Assembly (NCBI RefSeq): GCF_030164465.1
Contig: NZ_JASNJE010000024.1
Coordinates: forward strand, 1 to 64,000
Source of the DNA: Sedimentitalea xiamensis
GTDB taxonomy: Bacteria; Pseudomonadota; Alphaproteobacteria; Rhodobacterales; Rhodobacteraceae
Direction of reading: 5' to 3'
DNA: 64,000 nucleotides
In this document: in pieces, positions 1 through 7,289 of the stretch
Position numbering within the stretch: position 1 is the stretch's first letter
Layout: the number at the start of each line of letters is the position of its first letter
Program-made: the position numbers and the translations under genes
The notes under the pieces: generated by a model
Databases searched by the model: none
Told to the model about the DNA's origin: nothing
The model's input: the letters and a program-made list of their open reading frames with translations, nothing else

Positions 1-224
1 CATGCTTGCGCGCCTTCCGTTCCGCCTCACCCTCCGCCTTGATGCCGGTGCTGCCGATTGGCACGTTCAGCGGGCCGTAGGGGATGTTCGGTTTCAGCGT
101 TCGCCGGCGGCGTCCGGTTCATCTCGGGGTCGAACCAGACCGAAAGCGATCCGCGCCGCTTCAACGCTTCATGGTAAGCCGACCCGTTCGTGGTCTTGTA
201 GTTCGTGGGGGTCCAACTGCTCAT
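1..224 (-). pseudogene. IS5-family transposase, internally deleted and frameshifted
   Basis: The first 36 codons read MSSWTPTNYKTTNGSAYHEA and then LKRRGSLSVWFDPEMN, the characteristic N-terminus of IS5-family transposases of alphaproteobacteria. Directly after this the frame is lost. In a different minus frame the sequence reads NIPYGPLNVPIGSTGIKAEG and then EAERKARKH, which is the block around the first catalytic region normally found roughly a hundred residues further on. The stretch in between is missing, so an internal deletion has joined the two parts out of frame. The gene then leaves the window. The product cannot be a working transposase. Confidence 0.8.
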
Positions 225-288
225 GCCTCCCGGCTCTCATGCTGGATGCATGCGGTGAACCCCTCAGTCGATTTGTGCGGCAAAGGCC
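1..288 (-). mobile_element. IS5-family (IS903-like) insertion sequence remnant, 5' part
   Basis: The minus strand carries a terminal inverted-repeat-like end, GGCCTTTGCCGCACAAATC, at 288-270, resembling the ends of IS903-group IS5 elements. It is followed by a good ribosome site (GGGAGG) and the start of an IS5-type transposase at 224. The element continues past the left edge of the window, so its other end and any target duplication cannot be seen. The transposase inside is broken, so this is a remnant and not an active copy. It interrupts the helix-turn-helix gene to its right. Confidence 0.75.
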
Positions 289-508
289 AGTTGCGACCAC
301 CCCCAACGACTATCTCGACGGCTTCATCGACGAGACCGACGCCGCCGATTTCCTGTGCCAGAGCGTGCGCACGATCCAGAAATGGCGCGTCACCGGCTTT
401 GGCCCGAAGTTCTACAAATCGGGCCGCTCGATCCGCTATCGCCGCCGCGATCTGCTGGCATGGGGCGAGACCCGCCGCCGCGCGAACACCAGCCAAAACG
501 CAGCCTGA
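239..508 (+). CDS. Excisionase/AlpA-like helix-turn-helix protein, 5' end replaced by IS sequence
   Basis: An 89-residue protein whose residues about 26-76 form a small winged helix-turn-helix of the excisionase/MerR-like type (ETDAADFL, SVRTIQKWR, GPKFYKSGRSIRYRRRDLL). Such proteins accompany replication and integrase genes of alphaproteobacterial integrative elements, where they act as DNA-binding or excision factors. The ATG at 239 lies inside the IS5 remnant: the element ends at 288, so residues 1-16 are encoded by IS sequence and the native frame begins near residue 17. The native start has therefore been lost, and whether the fusion is expressed is unknown. The two small genes downstream run in the same direction. 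Confidence 0.6.
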   Translation: MLDACGEPLSRFVRQRPVATTPNDYLDGFIDETDAADFLCQSVRTIQKWRVTGFGPKFYKSGRSIRYRRRDLLAWGETRRRANTSQNAA

Positions 509-628
509 GTTTTGCCCGCGCGGGGTTGGCAGCGCCGCGCGGGATTTTGGGGCCGGACGGCTTCGACAGAGGATGCGGGCGAAACGGTTCCGCATCCTCG
601 CAACCAACCAACGCAAGAGGACATACCC

Positions 629-847
629 ATGGCAAACCAGCCTGCACAGAAATTCAAGATCGGCCTTGTCACCGCCACGATCTGGCAGAATGACGGTTTC
701 TATTCCGTCGATCTGTCCCGGTCCTACAAGACCGACACGGGCGACTGGAAGAACACCGGCAGTTTCCATCATTCCGACCTGCTCAATCTCGCCAAATGCG
801 CGGAACGCGCCGAAATCTGGATCGGTCGTCAAGTCAATGCAAAGTGA
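629..847 (+). CDS. Small conserved hypothetical protein of an integrative element
   Basis: A 72-residue protein starting MANQPAQKFKIGLVTATIW and ending in IWIGRQVNAK. The ATG at 629 is preceded by AGAGGA at a suitable distance, which fixes the start. It has no signal peptide or membrane segment; the composition suggests a small alpha/beta fold. From memory of alphaproteobacterial integrative elements, proteins of this shape (an ATIW-DGFYSVDLSRSYK core, then DLLNLAKCAERAEIWI) commonly sit between a small helix-turn-helix gene and a replication initiation gene, exactly as here. Its function is unknown. That it belongs to the element is inferred from this order. Confidence 0.6.
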   Translation: MANQPAQKFKIGLVTATIWQNDGFYSVDLSRSYKTDTGDWKNTGSFHHSDLLNLAKCAERAEIWIGRQVNAK

Positions 848-968
848 TTGCAGCGCCGGGCCAAGGCCCGGCCCCAAAACCGATGCTGCCCCGCCGGAGG
901 CGCAGGTTTCATCGACTACCCGCAAGGGACCATTCATTCATATCGGCACCGCGATACGGGCCGCCATT

Positions 969-994
969 GAGGGGGGTCTTGTAACACCCCCCTC
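969..994. other. Perfect 9-bp stem hairpin upstream of the rep gene
   Basis: GAGGGGGGT (969-977) and ACCCCCCTC (986-994) form a perfect 9-bp inverted repeat around the 8-base loop CTTGTAAC. It ends 29 bases before the ATG of the replication initiation gene. It could be a regulatory hairpin in the leader, or part of a rolling-circle origin nicked by the adjacent Rep. The sequence alone does not decide. Confidence 0.5.
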
Positions 995-1023
995 TACCGA
1001 TACCAAAGCGAAGGCCAGCGCAA

Positions 1024-2070
1024 ATGGACGTGGACATCCTGCATTCGGGCTTTGACGGTCTGAAATTCACCATCCAGACCGATATCCCCCCGGCCCTGCG
1101 GGCGGAACTCGCCAGCGCCAAGGCCCATGCCTTTGACGGCAATGCGGATTGCACCTTGGACATCGGCGGCCAGCCCCTGACGGTGCGCAAGGCGGGCGGG
1201 TCGGGCTTCACCGCCCATACCGGCGATCATGGCGCGGTCTGGCTGTTTCAGGACCCCGAAAACCGCATTCCGAACAATCCCGGCATCACCGTCGATTTCC
1301 GCGCCTTCGGGCTGGCCACCGGCGGCTTGCAGGGGGCCGAGGATCACTTTCGAACCTGCATGGCGGCTTGGGATATTCCCTACGTCGAAACCCAGCTGCG
1401 CCTGACCCGTGCCGATTTCGCCGTCGATCTTCTGGCCCCGTGGTTCGAACCGGACCGGAATGCCTTGGTGCTTCCGCCCCGAACCAAGATCACGGAATAC
1501 ACCGGCGTCGATGAAACCGCGACCATGGCCAGCGGCGCGCGCGTCACCGGGTTGCGCGCTGGGGCCGTCGCCAGCCGTCAGATCGCGATTTACGACAAAC
1601 GCGCCGAGGTGATCCAGCAAGGTAAGGCCGGTTGGCTGACGATCTGGAACGCCGCCCGCGCCGCCGCCGGAAAACCGCCGCTCGACCTGGCCGACCGGGA
1701 TCAAAGCCAGGTCTGGCGGTTCGAACTGCGCCTTGGCAGCAAGCAACTGCGCAACCGCTTCGACATGCGCAGCTGGCAGGACCTCAACGACATGATCGGC
1801 GACGCCTTCACCGACGCCCTGACCCGCATCCGCTATTGCCAGCCCACTGCCGACCGGAACCGCGCCCGCTGGCCCGCCCACGACCTCTGGCATCTCGTCG
1901 AAACCGTCATCGCCATCGACCTGCACCAGAACTGCTGCGGCGTCCTGCCCAGCGACATCCGCGAGGCCAACCGCAGCGAGAAAATGCGCGAAATCGACCG
2001 GCAATTGCTCGGCCTCTTCGTCACCCGCGCCGCAATCTCGGACAATCCTCCCCGTTTCAGCGGGGTTTGA
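1024..2070 (+). CDS. Replication initiation factor (Rep_trans-like), 3' end altered by IS3 insertion
   Basis: A 348-residue protein resembling the replication initiation factors (Rep_trans type) of rolling-circle plasmids, filamentous phages and integrative elements. Supporting features are the N-terminal GFDGLKFTI region, the QLRLTRADFAVDLL block near residues 124-137 with paired acidic residues, and the IAIYDKRAEV block near 183-192 containing a tyrosine typical of these nickases. The ATG at 1024 follows GAAGG nine bases upstream. The last eight or so residues (NPPRFSGV) appear to be encoded by the left end of the IS3 element, so the native C-terminus has been cut. The integrase and transfer genes expected downstream are absent. 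Confidence 0.65.
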   Translation: MDVDILHSGFDGLKFTIQTDIPPALRAELASAKAHAFDGNADCTLDIGGQPLTVRKAGGSGFTAHTGDHGAVWLFQDPENRIPNNPGITVDFRAFGLATGGLQGAEDHFRTCMAAWDIPYVETQLRLTRADFAVDLLAPWFEPDRNALVLPPRTKITEYTGVDETATMASGARVTGLRAGAVASRQIAIYDKRAEVIQQGKAGWLTIWNAARAAAGKPPLDLADRDQSQVWRFELRLGSKQLRNRFDMRSWQDLNDMIGDAFTDALTRIRYCQPTADRNRARWPAHDLWHLVETVIAIDLHQNCCGVLPSDIREANRSEKMREIDRQLLGLFVTRAAISDNPPRFSGV

Positions 2071-2079
2071 TCGTAGAAT

Positions 2080-2913
2080 TCACGCGGCCATTTTCATCTT
2101 CATGGGGAGTGTGATCCCGCTGATGCCCATGTTGGGGCGTTCGTTGTTGTAGGTCCATAGCCATTCGGTTGCGATCTGCTGCACCTCCTCGATGGTGTCA
2201 AAGATGTTGAGGTCCAGCCATTCGTGCCGGACCGTCCGGTTGTAGCGCTCGACATAGGCGTTCTGCTGTGGCTTTCTGGGCTGGATGTAGTTCAGGGCGG
2301 CGCCCGGCTTCTCAGCCCAGGTCATCAGGGTGGAACTGACGTATTCGGGGCCGTTATCGACCCGAATTGCCAGCGGTTTGCCACGCCACGCGATGATCCG
2401 GTTCAAGGCTCGAACGACACGCTCGGCGGGCAGCGAGAAGTCTATCTCGATACCCAGGCCCTCGCGGTTGAAGTCGTCCAGAACGTTCAACAGCCGGAAC
2501 TGTCGCCCATCGGCTAGGCGGTCGGCCATGAAGTCCATGGACCAGACCAGGTTCGGCGCGCTCGGCACGGCGAGTTCATCGGGCTTTTCGCGTTTCAGCC
2601 GGCGTCGCGGCTTGATCCGCAGGTTCAGCTCCAGCTCGCAATAGATCCGGCGCACGCGCTTGTGGTTCCAGGCATGCCCCTTCACGTTCCGCAGGTGCAG
2701 AAAGCACAGGCCGAAACCCCAGGTCTTGTGGACATTGGTCAGCCCGACCAGCAGGTCGGCGAACCTCTCGTTCTCGTCGTCGCGCTTCGGGCTGTAGCGG
2801 AAACAAGTCTCGCTGACCCCGACGTCCGGCAGGCCGCACGTGGTGACACCCTTCGTCGCCACCGCATTCTCGCCCAGCTCGCGGCGCTGAGCTGGCCGCG
2901 TCACTTTTTCCAA
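2080..2913 (-). pseudogene. IS3-family transposase OrfB (DDE integrase part), damaged N-terminal region
   Basis: This frame contains the rve integrase core of IS3 transposases: [19 protein letters not shown], then catalytic Asp in [11 protein letters not shown], Asp in RVDNGPEY and Glu in [17 protein letters not shown], ending in [15 protein letters not shown]. The catalytic triad is intact. The N-terminal part is not: residues [16 protein letters not shown] differ from the usual GVS-ACRTFGVSETC pattern in a way that suggests two compensating small indels around 2828-2865. The frame can only open from a TTG at 2913 because the normal frameshift junction with orfA is altered. It is called a pseudogene for that reason, although OrfB itself is nearly full length. 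Confidence 0.7.
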
Positions 2914-3163
2914 GCGCCTCTCGTAGCAGATCCGCCTGCATGCTCAGGTCCGCGAACATGCGCTTCAGCCGCCGGTTCTCATCCTCAAGCGCCTTCATCT
3001 GGCTCATCATGGACGCATCCATGCCGCCATACTTCGCACGCCACTTGTAGAACGTCGCGCTGCTGATCCCATGCGCGCGGCACAGCTCGGACACGGGCAT
3101 CCCGCCCTCCGCCTGACGCAGCACACCCATGATCTGCGGTTCGGAGAAACGGCTCTTCTTCAT
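2914..3163 (-). pseudogene. IS3-family transposase OrfA (helix-turn-helix part)
   Basis: The protein begins MKKSRFSEPQIMGVLRQAEG, followed by the LCRAHGISSATFYKWRAKYG helix-turn-helix and a leucine-zipper-like segment (MSQMKALEDENRRLKRMFAD). This is the usual OrfA of IS3 elements, binding the terminal repeats. The ATG at 3163 is preceded by an AGAAG ribosome site. In this family orfA normally stops just after LGKK within a run of about seven A residues, where a -1 frameshift gives OrfAB. Here the run is only A5G, the orfA stop is out of frame, and orfB lies in the +1 instead of the -1 frame. Normal OrfAB production is therefore unlikely. Confidence 0.7.
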
Positions 3164-3196
3164 CGGAATCTTCTCGTCCATCTTGCCGAGAAATTT

Positions 3197-3325
3197 CTAC
3201 TTCCGCAGCCCTTTAAGATCGGGGAGATTACCGATCGGCAACTCGATAGGACGCTTTTTCCCCTTAGTTACGTCAAAGGCTGAATAATGATTTTCGAATG
3301 CGACGACTTCATCACCGTCAAACAT
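3197..3325 (-). other. Possible short ORF at the IS3 right end, unrecognised
   Basis: A 42-codon frame starts with ATG at 3325 and reads MFDGDEVVAFENHY then SAFDVTKGKKRPIELPIGNL, ending at a TAG inside the presumed IS3 inverted repeat. The composition looks protein-like and the surrounding 3230-3417 sequence is AT-richer than its neighbours, so this may be a fragment of a gene cut by the IS. There is no clear ribosome site and no family is recognised. Nothing else was found in the 3230-3417 gap. Confidence 0.2.
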
Positions 3326-3417
3326 ATGCTAGCGAAACACGGCATAGTTGCTGGAAGGCATTAAAGTGAAACTCCATCTCGACGATGTACCGTTTCAACC
3401 TTTCCGGGATTCGTCAA

Positions 3418-3702
3418 CTACGTATGCTCAGGGGATACACCCCACAAAAGGTCTGCCTCGGGCTCCGACATGCCGCCCTGATGGCGTTGCAGAAACCCCG
3501 CGAGCGGCTGCCCCCGGCTCCCGACCACCTCCCCGTCGGCGACCGACAGGCGGTCGCGGGCGAACGGGCCGGCATGGCCGTGACACCTGAGGCACCGCGT
3601 TTCGAAGAATTCGTGCATGCCCACGTCCTGCGTGGCCCCGGCCAGGGGGGCGCCCCCCCAGGCAACGCAGGCCAGCAGGATGATCCGAACCAGAGACCGC
3701 AT
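3418..3702 (-). CDS. Small periplasmic c-type cytochrome-like protein
   Basis: A 94-residue protein with a clear signal peptide (MRSLVRIILLACVAWG, cleavage near AGA-TQ, residues 22-24) and one haem c attachment motif CLRCH at residues 37-41. Methionine 78 (GGMSEPE) could be the sixth ligand. It is short for a cytochrome c and probably carries one haem in the periplasm. The ATG at 3702 was chosen because the signal peptide starts there and a G-rich ribosome site (GAGGGGG) precedes it. The end (LLWGVSPEHT) lies at the border with the AT-rich mobile remnant, so the native C-terminus may have been shortened. It is downstream of phoH on the same strand with a gap of about 100 bases. Confidence 0.65.
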   Translation of the reverse strand: MRSLVRIILLACVAWGGAPLAGATQDVGMHEFFETRCLRCHGHAGPFARDRLSVADGEVVGSRGQPLAGFLQRHQGGMSEPEADLLWGVSPEHT

Positions 3703-3804
3703 GTCCAAAGCCCCCTCTTCGCGGCTGCCGGGCCGCGATCCGCTGGCCCAGTCTAGCCCCATCGGCAGGGCGGCGTCTTGCGTCAGATCAAAAAGGCGGG
3801 GCGC

Positions 3805-4842
3805 TCAGGCGACCGGCGCGTCCGCCTCGTAGGCTTCGATGATGGCGGCCACCAGCGGGTGGCGCACCACGTCTTTCGAGGTGAAATAGTTGAAGCCGAT
3901 CTTCGGGATGGTCTTCAGCAGCCGTTCGGCATCCGCCAGCCCCGACGGCACCCCGCGCGGCAGGTCGATCTGGGTGCGGTCGCCGGTGATCACCATGCGG
4001 CTGCCTTCGCCCAGCCGCGTGAGGAACATCTTCATCTGCATCGAGGTGGCGTTCTGCGCCTCGTCCAGCACCACGAAGGCATTGGACAGGGTGCGCCCGC
4101 GCATGAAGGCCAGCGGCGCGATCTCGATCCGCTTTTCCTCGATCAGCTTGGCCAGCTGCTTGCCGGGCAGGAAATCGTTCAGCGCGTCGTAAAGCGGCTG
4201 CATGTAGGGATCGACCTTGTCCTTCATATCGCCGGGCAGAAAGCCCAGCCGCTCGCCCGCCTCCACGGCCGGGCGGCTCAGGATGATCCGGTCCACATGG
4301 CCGCCGATGAACATGGTAACGCCGACGGCGACGGCGAGGTAGGTCTTGCCGGTGCCCGCCGGACCGATGCCGAAGGCCAGTTCGTTCTCGAACAGCGACT
4401 GGACATAGGCCTGCTGCGCCGCGGTGCGGGGTTCCACCAGCTTCTTGCGGGTCTTGATCTCGATCTTGCCGCTCTTGAACATCTCGAGCTGGTCGCCGTC
4501 GCGGACCCCGGTTCCGGCTTCCGATCCGCTCATCCGCAGTTCCCGGTCGATGTCACCGGTTTCGACCTCGCGCCCCGCTTCCAGCCGGGAATAGAGCGCG
4601 TGCAGAACCTCTGCGGCCTGTTTCTGCCCGTCCTCGTCGCCGATGATCGACAGCTGGTTGCCGCGGCGCATGATCTGCACCCCGATCTTCTGTTCGATAG
4701 CGGCCATGTTGCGGTCATATTCCCCGCACAGGTCGATCAATAGGCGATTGTCTGGAAATTCGATCAGCACCTCGTGCGGCGCCATGTCGGTCTGCGGTGG
4801 GGTCAGGGCGCTTGTGGCCAATCCGCTCTCCTGTACTGCCAT
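3805..4842 (-). CDS. phoH: PhoH family protein (PhoH-like ATPase)
   Basis: A cytoplasmic P-loop ATPase of 345 residues, normal for PhoH-like proteins. An N-terminal KH-like region (LSIIGDEDGQ) precedes the Walker A GPAGTGKT at residues 160-167 and the Walker B FVVLDEAQNA at 256-265. The family is linked to RNA metabolism and phosphate starvation, but its precise role is unsettled. The ATG at 4842 is chosen for its AGAAGG ribosome site; an ATG at 4884 and a TTG at 4893 also stay in frame. It follows miaB on the same strand, as in most alphaproteobacteria. In many relatives ybeY and a corC-type gene come next; here a cytochrome c and mobile debris follow. Confidence 0.9.
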   Translation of the reverse strand: MAVQESGLATSALTPPQTDMAPHEVLIEFPDNRLLIDLCGEYDRNMAAIEQKIGVQIMRRGNQLSIIGDEDGQKQAAEVLHALYSRLEAGREVETGDIDRELRMSGSEAGTGVRDGDQLEMFKSGKIEIKTRKKLVEPRTAAQQAYVQSLFENELAFGIGPAGTGKTYLAVAVGVTMFIGGHVDRIILSRPAVEAGERLGFLPGDMKDKVDPYMQPLYDALNDFLPGKQLAKLIEEKRIEIAPLAFMRGRTLSNAFVVLDEAQNATSMQMKMFLTRLGEGSRMVITGDRTQIDLPRGVPSGLADAERLLKTIPKIGFNYFTSKDVVRHPLVAAIIEAYEADAPVA

Positions 4843-4955
4843 TTCGGCCTTCTGAATCGAAGGTGCCAAGTTCCGCCCCGCCATGCAAGCCAATGCACCC
4901 GCATTTCATCAAAAATTCACGCAGGACGCGGGCAGAGACCAGAATCCGCGCAGCC

Positions 4956-6284
4956 TCACGCGGCGGGCAGCGCCTCTCCGGCCAGCGAATTGGTCCCGGA
5001 AGACAGGATGCGGACCGGGCGGATGTCGCCGGTCGCCGCGCCGGAGCCGGCCACGTGGACCGCGTGCAGGTAGTCCGATTTGCCGACCATCTGGCCGTCA
5101 AACCGCCCCGGTTTCTCGAACAGCACCTTCACCACCCTGCCGACCATGGCGTCCTGCGCCGCCCGCTGCTGCCGGGTGATCAGCGCCTGAAGCCGCTGAA
5201 GCCGGTCGGATTTCTCCGCCTCGTCCACCTGGGCGCGCTCCGCCGCCGGGGTGCCGGGCCGGGTCGAATACTTGAACGAATAGGCGTAGCCGTAATTCAC
5301 CTCTTCGATCAGATCCATCGTGGCCCGGAAATCCGCCTCGGTCTCTTCCGGAAAGCCGACGATGAAATCGCCGGACATCAGGATGTCGGGCCGCGCCGCG
5401 CGGATGCGCTCGATCAGGCGCAGGTAGCTTTCCGCCGTATGGCTGCGGTTCATCCGCTTCAGGATCCTGTCGCTTCCGGACTGCACCGGCAGGTGCAGAT
5501 AGGGCATGAGCTTGGCGCAGGTACCATGCGCCTCGATCAGGTCGTCGCTCATGTCGTTGGGGTGGGAGGTGGTGAAGCGGATGCGCTCCAGCCCGTCGAT
5601 GTCGTTCAACGCCCAGATCAGCCGGGCCAGCGACCAGTCCCCGTCCGCCCCCGCGCCGTGATAGGCGTTGACGTTCTGCCCCAGGAGGGTGATCTCGCGT
5701 ACGCCCCGTTCCACCAGGTCGCGCGCCTCGGTCAGGATGCGCTCCGCCGGGCGGCTGACCTCGGCCCCGCGCGTGTAGGGCACGACGCAGAAGGCGCAGA
5801 ACTTGTCGCAGCCTTCCTGCACGGTCAGAAACGCCGTCGGCCCGCGCGCCGCCTTGGGGCGCGAAGTCAGCTTCTCGAACTTGTCCTCTTCGGGGAAATC
5901 CGTGTCCAGCGCCTTTTCGCCCTGCCGGGTTTTGGCCTCCATCTCGGGCAGGCGGTGATAGCTCTGCGGCCCCACCACCAGATCGACCAGCGGCGCCCGG
6001 CGCATGATCTCTTCGCCCTCGGCCTGGGCGACGCAGCCGGCGACGCCGATCTTCAGGTCGGGCCGTTCGGCCTTCAGCCCCTTGAACCGGCCGAGTTCGG
6101 AATAGACCTTCTCGGCGGCCTTCTCGCGGATATGGCAGGTGTTCAGCAGGATCATGTCCGCATCGTCGGGCGTCTGCGTTTCGACATAGCCCCGCCCGCC
6201 CAGCGCCTCGGCCATGCGCTCGCTGTCATAGACGTTCATCTGGCAGCCATAGGTCTTGATGAAAAGTTTCTTCGGGGCCGTCAT
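4956..6284 (-). CDS. miaB: tRNA-2-methylthio-N6-dimethylallyladenosine synthase
   Basis: A 442-residue radical SAM methylthiotransferase that adds the methylthio group to i6A37 of tRNAs reading UNN codons. The N-terminal UPF0004 domain supplies cysteines 14, 50 and 84 ([33 protein letters not shown]) for the auxiliary cluster. The radical SAM motif CDKFCAFC has cysteines at 159, 163 and 166, followed by [18 protein letters not shown] domain occupies the C-terminus ([14 protein letters not shown]). The length is as expected. The ATG at 6284 has AGAAGG upstream. phoH follows on the same strand, as is usual in alphaproteobacteria. Confidence 0.97.
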   Translation of the reverse strand: MTAPKKLFIKTYGCQMNVYDSERMAEALGGRGYVETQTPDDADMILLNTCHIREKAAEKVYSELGRFKGLKAERPDLKIGVAGCVAQAEGEEIMRRAPLVDLVVGPQSYHRLPEMEAKTRQGEKALDTDFPEEDKFEKLTSRPKAARGPTAFLTVQEGCDKFCAFCVVPYTRGAEVSRPAERILTEARDLVERGVREITLLGQNVNAYHGAGADGDWSLARLIWALNDIDGLERIRFTTSHPNDMSDDLIEAHGTCAKLMPYLHLPVQSGSDRILKRMNRSHTAESYLRLIERIRAARPDILMSGDFIVGFPEETEADFRATMDLIEEVNYGYAYSFKYSTRPGTPAAERAQVDEAEKSDRLQRLQALITRQQRAAQDAMVGRVVKVLFEKPGRFDGQMVGKSDYLHAVHVAGSGAATGDIRPVRILSSGTNSLAGEALPAA

Positions 6285-6412
6285 GGGCAGTGCCTTCTGG
6301 GAAGATCGGATCAGCGGCCTGATCTAAACCGATTGCCGCCGTCTTGCAATGCACCCGGAATTAACCAATTTTGGGCCAGGTTTTCGCAACGGCGGCACTC
6401 CGGGCAGACATC

Positions 6413-7279
6413 ATGGCAGGCGAAACGCTTGAAAGCTTTCTGAAGCGGCAGAAACGCCGGCCCGCCAGGGGGCCGGTGGCGCTGGTCTTTGCCGAGGACC
6501 GGGTGGAACTCGCCAGCACCCTGCGCCACCATCTGAACCTTGGATTCGGGTCGGTGCTCGCCCTGATGCCGGACGCCTTCGACCTGCCGCCGGATCTAAA
6601 CCGCGAGGTGCAGCGCATCGCCTTCGACAGCAGCCGCCCGGCAGAGGTGTTCCAGGCGGTGAACCGGGTGATCGGGGTTCTGCCCGGCACCTGGCTCTAT
6701 TACTGCTACAACGCCGAATACCTGTATTTCCCGTTCTGCGAGACCCGCAGCATCGGGGAAATGCTCGCCTTTCACGGCGAAGAACGCCGCGACGCGATGC
6801 TGACCTATGTCGTCGACCTCTATGCCGGCGATCTGTCCCGGCATCCGACCGCGGTATCGCTGGACAGCGCCCTGCTGGACCGGTCCGGCTACTATGCGCT
6901 GGCGCGGATCGCCCCCGACACCGGCGCGCCGCGCGAACGGCAACTGGATTTCTTCGGCGGCCTGCGCTGGCGGTTCGAAGAACACGTGCCGGAAAACAGC
7001 CGCCGCATCGACCGGATCGCCCTGTTCCGGACCCGCCCCGGACTGCGCCTGAACCCGGACCACACGTTCAACGACCAGGAATACAACACCTACGCCTGCC
7101 CCTGGCACCACAATCTCACCGCCGCGGTCTGTTCGTTCCGCGCCGCCAAGGCGCTGAAACGCAACCCCGGATCGCGCCACGCCATCGACTCGTTTTGCTG
7201 GCGCAATTCGACGCCCTTCGACTGGACGTCGGGCCAGTTGCTCGACCTCGGCCTGATGGAACCCGGACAATGGTTCTGA
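6413..7279 (+). CDS. Glycosyltransferase family 2-like protein with a degenerate acidic motif
   Basis: A 288-residue soluble protein. The N-terminal part (GPVALVFAEDRVELASTLRH, then HHLNLGFGSVLALMPDAFDL) and the block YCYNAEYLYFPFCETRSIGE at residues 97-116 resemble GT2-like proteins of Rhodobacteraceae in which this position carries a D-DEF metal-binding motif. Here the acidic motif reads NAEYLYFP, so the usual metal ligands are not conserved. It could be a divergent transferase or a non-catalytic relative. There is no signal peptide or membrane segment. The ATG at 6413 gives the conserved start MAGETLESFLKRQKRR. It is divergent from miaB and convergent with the K+ channel gene. Confidence 0.5.
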   Translation: MAGETLESFLKRQKRRPARGPVALVFAEDRVELASTLRHHLNLGFGSVLALMPDAFDLPPDLNREVQRIAFDSSRPAEVFQAVNRVIGVLPGTWLYYCYNAEYLYFPFCETRSIGEMLAFHGEERRDAMLTYVVDLYAGDLSRHPTAVSLDSALLDRSGYYALARIAPDTGAPRERQLDFFGGLRWRFEEHVPENSRRIDRIALFRTRPGLRLNPDHTFNDQEYNTYACPWHHNLTAAVCSFRAAKALKRNPGSRHAIDSFCWRNSTPFDWTSGQLLDLGLMEPGQWF

Positions 7280-7289
7280 CCGCGTCCGC

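Larger units (their letters stand above)
2044..3229 (-). mobile_element. IS3-family insertion sequence, decayed
   Basis: A nearly complete IS3-family element with orfA and orfB on the minus strand. Its ends are approximate. GTAGAA-type inverted repeats are seen at 2073-2088 and 3185-3200 (about 12 of 16 positions match). Weaker similarity extends outward on both sides to an AATC(C)TCCCCG motif at 2044-2054 and 3219-3229. The outer left part, a CCCCG/CGGGG hairpin, also occurs next to the second remnant near 15.68 kb, which supports including it. No target duplication was identified. Frame damage in the coding region suggests it is no longer mobile. Confidence 0.75.

Noticed and set aside
2662-3066. 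Plus-strand frame inside the IS3 element
   Set aside because: It overlaps the transposase on the other strand and has no family resemblance.
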